A stretch of DNA of 64,000 nt. It comes from Lineus longissimus. Lineage: Eukaryota; Nemertea; Pilidiophora; Heteronemertea; Lineidae. Location: positions 20,600,437-20,664,436 of the forward strand of contig NC_088313.1 of assembly GCF_910592395.1 (NCBI RefSeq), read 5' to 3'. Each line of letters begins with the position of its first letter. The stretch's first letter is position 1. The translations under genes were made by a program, and so were the position numbers. The notes beneath the pieces are model-generated. The model did no database searches and was not told the DNA's origin. It worked only from the letters and a program-made list of their open reading frames with translations. Of the stretch, positions 23,912 to 33,431 are shown piece after piece.

Positions 23912-25111
23912 GACCTTGCATCTCTACTCTGATCCGTCATCTCTTGAGCAGATATAAGAGTTGGTTCTTCTAAATGACTGACTTGATCTTGCCTCCTCAC
24001 TTCCCTCAAATGGGTCGCTCATCCTGAGACAACACATCCACTAAATTCATTGTGGCAAGGCAGAAAGGCTGCACCAGATGTGGTCCTCGAGTTTGCATAA
24101 CTCCCAACATTGGTTTGAACCGTATCTTATACCTTGTTGACGATCCCTAGAATTTCGATACCATGCTAGTTTTTGTCACACCCTTTCTTTATATGGTGTC
24201 CCGAGGACAATGTCACAACTACGGCCGAGGACAGGCTATTTTGGAATAGGAAGGATAGAGGCCCAAGTCTGAGTGCCCATCACTAACCCGGTAACCAGGG
24301 GAGGGGGAGACATAGGAAGTCTGAGGGAAGCCATGTTTTTATTACATTGTACCAGCTTATGTAGGTGAGGAATCTGTACATGGACCCTATCGCAGATTTA
24401 ATTGTGTCCTGAGCCCGCTCCTGGCTCCCCTGCCGTTGGCCGTTCACACTACATAGTACGCACATAAAACGTCCACACAGGAGTAATGCCGTGAGAAGGG
24501 TCCTTGAACGTAAATAGGTTGGATAGATAGATAAGCTGCGATCGGCAACGGTCCACCCCAGGACGGGGTAGCTTTTAAATTCAGGTAATCGAGTAGTTCC
24601 ACCTTTTAGACCAGATGGCGCCAGCTGAGGTCCCCTGCCTGAGGCGGATGAGGAAACTCACGAAACTCTATAGGGTGGCCCAGAAAGGGGCATCCGTAAC
24701 ACTTCACCTTCAGAAATATAAAAGAAGTATATGAAAACATAACATATGGATGATAGAGTAGCCTATCTATCAGATGGTTTGGCACAAAGAAATAAAGAAA
24801 TATTGAGGATTTGCATTGGGGACGTTTTAGCATCCAATAGATGTGCTTGCATCACAAATGTAGAAAAATTATTTGAAAAAGGACAATGAGAATCGTATGA
24901 AATACATGTACATCAATAATGTGTAACGATTACATGCAATCACACAGTGACGCCAGCCACAGTGACCACACAGATCACGCAGCCATATACATGCCATATG
25001 TATCTTGAAAGGGACCCCTATCCGTGCAGACATCTGTCTATAGCATACGCGTGCGCACCAATCCCTAGATCATGCCACATATAGGCAGCAGTAGTGCACC
25101 ATATATCTTGT
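23912..25111. other. Spacer with one dispersed repeat, no gene seen
   Basis: Apart from the 93-bp repeat copy at 24580-24671, I see no structure here. Open frames are short and without family features. Confidence 0.5.
24580..24671 (+). repeat. 93-bp dispersed repeat, copy 2
   Basis: Partner of 21169-21261. The hammerhead-like core is changed here (CGGATGA instead of CTGATGA), which would be expected to abolish any ribozyme activity, while the GAAA hairpin is kept unchanged. Confidence 0.8.
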
Positions 25112-25252
25112 CTGGATGTGCCCTCCCCTTCATAGCTCGCCATGTTGTCAGAGAGTGTACCAAGTCTTTGCTGGATTTGCCATGCCTCTTCATAGCTCGC
25201 CATGTTGTCAGAGAGTGTACCAAGTCTCTTCTGGATGTGCCCTCCCCTTCAC
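25112..25252. repeat. 60-bp tandem repeat, 2.3 copies
   Basis: CATAGCTCGCCATGTTGTCA recurs at 25131 and 25191, exactly 60 bases apart, with a third partial unit ending in CCCTCCCCTTCA. It is a short minisatellite. Confidence 0.88.
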
Positions 25253-25377
25253 AGTGTGACGCAGGTATTTGTCTTCGGGGGTTGGTTGTGCCTCTGCCGT
25301 GGGTGTGTCCCGGCAGCGAATTTATAATTCCCAAAGTAAACTGACACTTAGAATAATTCTCGGAGTTTGATTGGCTG

Positions 25378-25470
25378 ATCATGGTCATGTGGTGTAGCCT
25401 TAACTGCGCGCACTTCTTCAGCGATCTGGAGGCATCCTTTGGCGTGGGTTCGAATCCGCCATTGGGATAT
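25378..25470 (+). mobile_element. tRNA-Leu/Ser-like pseudogene or SINE head
   Basis: GTGGTGTAGCC (A-box-like), CTGGAGGCATCC (variable-arm-like) and GGCGTGGGTTCGAATCCGCC (T arm with a perfect B-box) follow in tRNA order, with a T-rich run at 25471-25488. The long variable arm resembles tRNA-Leu or tRNA-Ser, but the acceptor and anticodon stems do not close. Confidence 0.5.
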
Positions 25471-25640
25471 ATTTTTCTTTTTCTTTTTGCTTTCATTTAT
25501 ATCTTACTAGCATGGTACCCGTCGGTGACGGGTTTGGGCGTACCAGCAGTTTACCAGTGTGGTGTCGATGTAGCGTTTCTTGCTATTGAAGTACCTCTGG
25601 ATAAACTATGTTCGTTGTCTTTGTTCCGTTTTGTTCCATA

Positions 25641-28600
25641 TTGCTGACATCATCGGCGCCAACAACTGTTTCTTTTGACCCTGCCGGAGTCTTTCAAAAC
25701 AATAAATGATTGTGTCTGACCCTGCTGACCTCGATTTTGAAAAACTTTTGAAAAAAGGTCATTCAAACGTTAAATCAACTGCAAAGATAATCGTTTATAT
25801 CACTGAGGTATATACATACGATATGTTGAGAAAAATCTGTACAACTATCGAAATATACGATTACTTGGAACTATTTCGGCTAATCACTTTGCCACCTGCG
25901 CGACCTTGTCACTATTGTGGCGCGCTCGTATGCATACCGCATATAAGAGGCGAATAAAATCTCCATTTCAACATGAAAGCCTTGACGGTTCAGCGCTGAA
26001 GGTGTTTGACTGTGGATCGGCTGGTCACAGGTTCGACCCCCGGTGAATCTGCCAAAAAAAAAATTCTTTTTTTCTTCTTCCTTGTCTTGTTATCTAATCA
26101 TCAATGTACAGATGTAAACATTTTCATTATCATCATTATCATACCCCGCACCCAAACTTTGCAAACTCCAGCACATACTGATTCCGGGCGTTCGAGTACA
26201 TGAATTATGAGGTAGATGTATTGTTTCAATCATCGCAAATCTGCCTAAAACGGCAAGTTTTCTCAGGTACGGGTACGGCAGTGGGGTGCGTCTTTTTCAT
26301 TGAAACGACCTCGCACGGCCGGCACCGACATATATCGTCGTTGATGATGGAGAGAGCGGTAGCCGGTACATATTGAGCACGGTTCACTAGCAGTTCAATG
26401 TGCTCATGACGAGACGAGAGCAAATCTCACGGGTGGGGCGGAAATTCGCCATATTGCTGACATCATCGGCGCCAACAACTGTTTCTTTTGACCCTGCCGG
26501 AGTCTTTCAAAACAATAAATGATTGTGTCTGACCCTGCTGACCTCGATTTTGAAAAATTTTTTTAAAAAGGTCATTCAAACGTTAAATCAACTGCAAAGA
26601 TAATATTTTTATATCACTAAGGTATATACATACGATATGTTGAGAAAAATCTGTACAACTATCGAAATATACGATTCCTTGGAACTATTTCGGCTAATCA
26701 CTTTGCCACCTGCGCGACCTTGTCACTATTGTGGCGCGCTCGTTTGCATACCGCATATAAGAGGCGAATAAAATCTCCATTTCAACATGAAAGCCTTGAC
26801 GGTTCAGCGCTGAAGGTGTTTGACTGTGGATCGGCTAGTCACGGGTTCGACCCCCGGTGAATCTGCCAAAAAAACATTTTCTTTTTTTCTTCTTCCTTGT
26901 CTTGTTATCTAATCATCCATGTACAGATGTAAACATTTTCATTATCATCATTATCATACCCCGCACCCAAACTTTGCAAACTCCAGCACATACTGATTCC
27001 GGGCGTTCGAGTACATGAATTATGAGGTAGATGTATTGTTTCAATCATCGCAAATCTGCCTAAAACGGCAAGTTTTCTCAGGTAGGGGTACGGCAGTGTG
27101 GTGCGTCTTTTTCATTGAAACGACCTCGCACGGCCGGCACCGACATATATCGTCGTTGATGATGGAGAGAGCGGTAGCCGGTACATATTGAGCACGGTTC
27201 ACTAGCAGTTCAATGTGCTCATGACGAGACGAGAGCAAATCTCACGGGTGGGGCGGAAATTCGCCATATTGCTGACATCATCGGCGCCAACAACTGTTTC
27301 TTTTGACCCTGCCGGAGTCTTTCAAAACAATAAATGATTGTGTCTGACCCTGCTGACCTCGATTTTGAAAAACTTTTTTAAAAAGGTCATTCAAACGTTA
27401 AATCAACTGCAAAGATAATATTTTATATCACTAAGGTATATACATACGATATGTTGAGAAAAATCTGTACAACTATCGAAATATACGATTCCTTGGAACT
27501 ATTTCGGCTAATCACTTTGCCACCTGCGCGACCTTGTCACTATTGTGGCGCGCTCGTTTGCATACCGCATATAAGAGGCGAATAAAATCTCCATTTCAAC
27601 ATGAAAGCCTTGACGGTTCAGCGCTGAAGGTGTTTGACTGTGGATCGGCTAGTCACGGGTTCGACCCCGGTGAATCTGCCAAAAAAAACATTTTCTTTTT
27701 TTCTTCTTCCTTGTCTTGTTATCTAATCATCCATGTACAGATGTAAACATTTTCATTATCATCATTATCATACCCCGCACCCAAACTTTGCAAACTCCAG
27801 CACATACTGATTCCGGGCGTTCGAGTACATGAATTATGAGGTAGATGTATTGTTTCAATCATCGCAAATCTGCCTAAAACGGCAAGTTTTCTCAGGTACG
27901 GGTACGGCAGTGGGGTGCGTCTTTTTCATTGAAACGACCTCGCACGGCCGGCACCGACATATATCGTCGTTGATGATGGAGAGAGCGGTAGCCGGTACAT
28001 ATTGAGCACGGTTCACTAGCAGTTCAATGTGCTCATGACGAGACGAGAGCAAATTTCACGGGTGGGGCGGAAATTCGCCATATTGTTGACATCATCGGCG
28101 CCAACAACTGTTTCTTTTGACCCTGCCGGAGTCTTTCAAAACAATAAATGATTGTGTCTGACCCTGCTGACCTCGATTTTGAAAAACTTTTTTAAAAAGG
28201 TCATTCAAACGTTAAATCAACTGCAAAGATAATCGTTTATATCACTGAGGTATATACATACGATATGTTGAGAAAAATCTGTACAACTATCGAAATATAC
28301 GATTCCTTGGAACTATTTCGGCTAATCACTTTGCCACCTGCGCGACCTTGTCACTATTGTGGTGCGCTCGTTTGCATACCGCATATAAGAGGCGAATAAA
28401 ATCTCCATTTCAACATGAAAGCCTTGACGGTTCAGCGCTGAAGGTGTTTGACTGATCGGCTGGTCACGGGTTCGACCCCCGGTGAATCTGCCAAAAAAAA
28501 AATTCTTTTTTTCTTCTTCCTTGTCTTGTTATCTAATCATCCATGTACAGATGTAAACATTTTCATTATCATCATTATCATACCCCGCACCCAAACTTTG

Positions 28601-30229
28601 CAAACTCCAGCACATACTGATTCCGGGCGTTCGAGTACATGAATTATGAGGTAGATGTATTGTTTCAATCATCGCAAATCTGCCTAAAACGGCAAGTTTT
28701 CTCAGGTACGGGTACAGCAGTGGCGTGCGTCTTTTTCATTGAAACGACCTCGCACGGCCGGCACCGACATATATCGTCGTTGATGATGGAGAGAGCGGTA
28801 GCCGGTACATATTGAGCACAGTTCACTAGCAGTTCAATGTGCTCATGACGTGACGAGAGCAAATCTCACGGGTGGGGCGGAAATTCGCCATATTGCTGAC
28901 ATCATCGGCGCCAACAACTGTTTCTTTTGACCCTGCCGGAGTCTTTCAAAACAATAAATGATTGTGTCTGACCCTGCTGACCTCGATTTTGAAAAACTTT
29001 TTAAAAAAGGTCATTCAAACGTTAAATCAACTGCAAAGATAATCGTTTATATCACTGAGGTATATACATACGATATGTTGAGAAAAATCTGTACAACTAT
29101 CGAAATATACGATTCCTTGGAACTATTTCGGCTAATCACTTTGCCACCTGCGCGACCTTGTCACTATTGTGGCGCGCTCGTTTGCATACCGCATATAAGA
29201 GGCGAATAAAATCTCCATTTCAACATGAAAGCCTTGACGGTTCAGCGCTGAAGGTGTTTGACTGATCGGCTGGTCACGGGTTCGACCCCCGGTGAATCTG
29301 CCCAAAAAAAAATTCTTTTTTTCTTCTTCCTTGTCTTGTTATCTAATCATCAATGTACAGATGTAAACATTTTCATTATCATCATTATCATACCCCCGCA
29401 CCCAAACTTTGCAAACTCCAGCACATACTGATTCCGGGCGTTCGAGTACATGAATTATGAGGTAGATGTATTGTTTCAATCATCGCAAATCTGCCTAAAA
29501 CGGCAAGTTTTCTCAGGTACGGGTACGGCAGTGGGGTGCGTCTTTTTCATTGAAACGACCTCGCACGGCCGGCACCGACATATATCGTCGTTGATGATGG
29601 AGAGAGCGGTAGCCGGTACATATTGAGCACGGTTCACTAGCAGTTCAATGTGCTCATGACGTGAAGAGCAAATCTCACGGGTGGGGCGGAAATTCGCCAT
29701 ATTGCTGACATCATCGGCGCCAACAACTGTTTCTTTTGACCCTGCCGGAGTCTTTCAAAACAATAAATGATTGTGTCTGACCCTGCTGACCTCGATTTTG
29801 AAAAACTTTTTAAAAAAGGTCATTCAAACGTTAAATCAACTGCAAAGATAATCTTTTATATCACTGAGGTATATACATACGATATGTTGAGAAAAATCTG
29901 TACAACTATCGAAATATACGATTCCTTGGAACTATTTCGGCTAATCACTTTGCCACCTGCGCGACCTTGTCACTATTGTGGCGCGCTCGTTTGCATACCG
30001 CATATAAGAGGCGAATAAAATCTCCATCTCAACGTGAAAGCCTTGACGGTTCAGCGCTGAAGGTGTTTGACTGTGGATCGGCTGGTCACGGGTTCGACCC
30101 CCGGTGAATCTGCCAAATTTTCTTGTTTCTTTTTTTCTTCTTCCTTGTCTTGTTATCTAATCATCAATGTACAGATGTAAACATTTTCATTATCATACCC
30201 CGCACCCAAACTTTGCAAACTCCAGCACA
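25641..30229 (+). repeat. Array B of the ~814-bp repeat family (5.65 units)
   Basis: Units start at TTGCTGACATCATCGGCG or a close form at 25641, 26454, 27269, 28083, 28893 and 29702, giving periods of 813, 815, 814, 810 and 809. The sixth unit is cut at about 30229. Units are nearly identical, so the array is young or homogenised. Each holds, in order, an AT-rich part, a conserved block with GAACTATTTCGGCTAATCAC, the tRNA-like module, a T-run, an (ATC/ATT)-rich spacer and a block with CACGGCCGGCACCGACATAT. The right end joins a broken Helitron helicase. Array A (15051-16385) is an older relative. Confidence 0.93.
26792..26890 (+). other. tRNA-like module with T-run (example from unit 2)
   Basis: In every complete unit of array B the segment CTTGACGGTTCAGCGCTGAA (A-box-like) is followed 30-40 bases later by GGTTCGACCCC, a perfect B-box, and then by A- and T-runs (TTCTTTTTTT). 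The other copies lie near 25979, 27605, 28418, 29228 and 30037. The T stem is nearly complete (CGGG/CCCG), and the anticodon-like loop reads CTGTGGA (apparent GTG), but the acceptor stem does not pair. Units 4 and 5 have lost three bases in the anticodon region. It may act as an internal Pol III promoter. Confidence 0.6.
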
Positions 30230-30790
30230 TAGGCCTAACGATAGTCCAACGACTTTTAGTGTCTGTTCTTGGGCTTTATTCACTGTCATAGCGAAGGAGA
30301 GTGTCACGGGAAATTGGAGTTGCCTGAACTGAAATGGACATTCACTTGGAACGAGCGGTATCCGGGGGATTAAGACTGTTGATCCTGCATATTCGCCGAT
30401 GGCAATAGTGGTAGCTTCAATGATGTTGCTTAGAAGCCTTGAAACGATGAGGCGCGTCCCGTTGCACAATCTTGGGTCATCGAGGTTGCGGAGGAGCATT
30501 ATTTGGCAGCCAACTTTTAATTTTGAGGTCATGTCGGGGCATGCCACTTGGTTGGAGTGAATTGAGGAATTCGACTGGATAGTGAACGGTTTTATCAATG
30601 TCGGGTACAGTGTCTATGGATGTGTACAGCTTCTCTTCTGTAGGAAGACGTTGAAGGAGCGTGTTGTTGAGGTGTCTGACGGCATTTCGAGGGGCTCTCT
30701 CGGACAACCAATTACGACTGGTGTAGTTGGTGGCGATGTTTTGGAACACAGCAAGCATCAGTTCTATTGGACTATTCTGGTCGAAACTCA
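30230..30790 (-). pseudogene. Helitron PIF1-type helicase fragment
   Basis: Two overlapping minus-strand frames together match the C-terminal part of Helitron-encoded PIF1 helicases. The upstream frame carries NWLSERAPRN, EKLYTSIDTV and PVEFLNSLQPSGMP. The downstream frame carries LKVGCQIMLLRNLDDPRLCNGTR and LSFAMTVNKAQEQTLKVVG. A one-base frameshift near 30510-30525 separates them. In the last motif the family's conserved KAQGQT reads KAQEQT. The frame runs into the array B repeat just after the KVVG segment, so the end of the helicase is missing. It is a dead piece of a rolling-circle transposon; nothing of the Rep domain is visible. Confidence 0.85.
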
Positions 30791-30861
30791 ACAGTGAGAG
30801 TACAGGTACCAACTGGCGCCACCAGATGGCAGCGTTCGATGACAACCTGGCCATAGGGGGC

Positions 30862-30925
30862 GTCATTTCCCACATGGGATTCGAACCCCAAACTTCTGTA
30901 CTACTTGACAACATCACAACAAGGA
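30862..30925 (-). mobile_element. tRNA-like SINE fragment
   Basis: Read on the minus strand, it contains GGGGTTCGAATCCCATGTG, a perfect B-box within a T-arm-like hairpin, preceded by an A-box-like half that I cannot define well. It lies just upstream of the helicase remnant. Confidence 0.45.
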
Positions 30926-31039
30926 GTACACTTGGGCCATGTGCGCATGTACATTGGCTGAGTTGACCAATCAGAAAGCTCGAAATATATCTTATGACTA
31001 TCCTGTTTGGGAATTGTAAATTCGCGTCCCGGCAGGGGT

Positions 31040-31685
31040 CACAGGCCAAATCAGTATTGGCTACTCTGCCAAGTTGTCAGCATGGTGAGAGAGATGAGGC
31101 AGTCACAGCCAGGCCTAATCAGTTCTGGCAGCTCTACCGTGTTGACAATGATAATGATGAGAGAGATGAGACAGTCACAGCCAGGCCAAATCAGTCTTGG
31201 CTGCTCTGCCAAGTTGTCAACATGGTGAGAGAGATGAGGCACTGAGTCACAGCCAGGCCGAATCAGACCTGGCTGCTCCACCGTGTTGACAACATGATGA
31301 GTGAGATGAGACGGTCACAGCCAGGCCACATCAGTCTTCGCCGCACTGCCTAGTTGTTGATATGGTGAGAGAGATGAGACAGTCACAGCCAGGCGAATCA
31401 GTCTTGGCTGCTCTGCCAAGTTGTCAACGATGGCGAGAGAGATGACGCAGTCACAGAGAGAGATGAGGAAGTCACAGCCAGGCCGAATCAGTCCTGGCTG
31501 CCCCACTGTGTGACAGCATGATGAGAGAGATGAAACGGTCACAGCCAGGCCACATCAGTCTTCGCCGCACTGCCTAGTTGTCAACATGGTGAGGGAGATG
31601 AGACAGTCGCAGCCAGGCCGAATTAGGCCTGGCTGCTCCACCGTGTTGACAACATGATGAGAGAGATGAGATAATCACAGCCACA
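31040..31685. repeat. 68-72-bp minisatellite, about 9 copies
   Basis: AGCCAGGC or a close form recurs at about 31107, 31179, 31251, 31319, 31387, 31476, 31543 and 31611, with a changed copy near 31679. Units contain GAGAGAGATGAGACAGTCAC and a Pu/Py-rich half. Two unit variants partly alternate (ending GTTGTCAACATGGTG or GTTGACAACATGATG), which points to a higher-order unit. One interval is 20 bases longer because of an internal duplication of AGAGAGATGA. Confidence 0.88.
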
Positions 31686-32668
31686 GTACTTCGATCGTTT
31701 CTCCTCCGCACGTGCTCGGACGTGACTGTCGGAGCTGACAGCTATCTCGATGATTCGAACCTCCTTTTTCTTCTCATCGAAGACGCCGAGCATGTCGGGG
31801 TGCCGCTGTTTTATACTATAGCCGAGCCCGTGGGGGCTAGCGAGTCCCAGAGCAATCTCAGCATCTTTCCTGAGTACGAGTGGTCATTGGAACCGGCTTC
31901 TCGAGACCACATACCGATGGTATCCATCAATATCGGTATGGGTGCCAAAGACATGGTTTATTATCAATGACACTTCCGCAGCTTATACCATAATCTCTCC
32001 TCATGTTGGGAAGACATTGGAGCTTCCTGGAACGCTGGTTGGGGACAATTCGTCCCTTACCAGCGGCGCCAACATGGTCAACCATTTGGACTGATTGTTT
32101 CTCGGTCTAATGTTCAGCTCTCTTCGTGTTCTGTCTGGTAGAGGGCATCTCATCGCTCCTACTTGGTTGCCAACACAGTCACTCTATTAAACACCTTATG
32201 TGGTTCATATCTGCTGGACAGTATTGGTGACATGGCAAGCGAGATGAGAACCAGACCAATGCAACACCCTGTTCTGGTCGTCTCTCTCACCATGTTCACA
32301 AGATGGTGGAGCTTCCAGGCTCGATTCGATCTGCCTCATGTCAGTCAAGCTGTGGCAGACACATCTCTCTCACTGGCCTGGTACTTTTGTCAAAGCATAC
32401 AGGATGTGCCAACCATATCGCACTATCAGCACAATATTACTGGAACACACTATATAGAGTTTTCTTAAATAAACATACACTAAAACGAACAAGTGTTGTC
32501 ATTTTACTTTATCACCATATATTCATTATTATGACAATAGACATAAACGTATGCACATGACGAGAGATTTGAATTATCAATGACATGCACCTTTGGCCTT
32601 AATTCTACATATGATCATCAAGGACTAAAGGAGCATGTTTACAATAGAGCATCCATTTATATCAATAT
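31686..32668. other. Spacer, no gene recognised
   Basis: The open frames at 31722-31970 (+) and 32163-32468 (+) do not resemble a known family and have no clear start or splice context. An AATAAA at about 32467 is not linked to any gene I can see. Confidence 0.45.
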
Positions 32669-32970
32669 CAAGGACAAAGGAACATCTATGTATATCATTC
32701 CCAAAGACAATGGGACATCCATGTATCTCAAGGACAAAGGAACATCTATGTATATCATTCCCAAAGACAATGGGACATCCATGTATCTCAAGGACAAAGG
32801 AACATCTTTGTATATCATTCCCAAAGACAATGGGACATCCATGTATCTCAAGGACAAAGGAACATCTATGTATATCATTCCCAAAGACAATGGGACATCC
32901 ATGTATCTCAAGGACAAAGGAACATCTATGTATATCATTCCCAAAGACAATGGGACATCCATGTATCTCA
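32669..32970. repeat. 60-bp minisatellite, 5 copies, coding-neutral in several frames
   Basis: Five near-perfect 60-bp units start with AAGGACAAAGGAACATC; one carries a single substitution near 32808. Each unit is itself two diverged 30-bp halves (AAGGACAAAGGAACATCTAT and CCAAAGACAATGGGACATCC). Because 60 is a multiple of 3 and the unit lacks stops in several frames, open frames cross it on both strands: 32580-33194 (+, 204 codons, repeats of KDKGTSMY) and 32625-33215 (-, 196 codons). There is no signal peptide, splice support or family match, so I treat them as by-products of the repeat. Confidence 0.92.
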
Positions 32971-33431
32971 GTTGTCAAGGAGAACCATTTACCTTCTGGT
33001 GTCTTTTGATGGATGAGAGATGTTTTATTGCACTCAACATATTCTTCAAATTTATACAAATTAAAATTGCTCATCATCTTACAAATTCTTATCCACAAGT
33101 AATGACAGTGAAATCGGTGCGTATAATACATTGCTACAACACAACACAGACCACACCAGCAAACACACAAACAGGCAGAGGTTATGTAAGTTGAAGAAAA
33201 GTTGTTCTTTTGCAATGAATATTTGAAACTCGCTACGGCATATGAAATATCTACTCTTTCATACTTGTTTCATATTACTGTGATCCACAACAAAGTCATC
33301 AATCAATGGGAATACAATCAATCAGCTGTTTAAAGATGGCTGAGATTCCTGAGACTGGATAGCCTGTGAGCTCATTCACTGGTTCTTACTCCTATGTGCA
33401 GACGGCCTTACGTGGTGGAGCTCCAACTAAT
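32971..33431 (-). promoter_or_regulatory. 3' UTR of sideroflexin with poly(A) signal
   Basis: On the minus strand an AATAAA (33024-33029, seen as TTTATT on the plus strand) lies about 400 bases after the sideroflexin stop codon. The stretch has no other features. Confidence 0.5.

Noticed and set aside
25112-25252. Regularly spaced repeats as a CRISPR-like array
   Set aside because: Only 2.3 copies, no unique spacers, eukaryotic context; it is a plain 60-bp minisatellite.
25979-30118. tRNA-like modules of array B as functional tRNA-His genes (GTG anticodon)
   Set aside because: The acceptor stem does not pair, the anticodon stem has mismatches, and units 4 and 5 delete part of the anticodon loop.
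32580-33215. Long overlapping open frames (204, 196 and 124 codons) as real repeat-protein genes
   Set aside because: They exist on both strands and in more than one frame across a 60-bp minisatellite, with no splice, start or family support; the repeat explains them.
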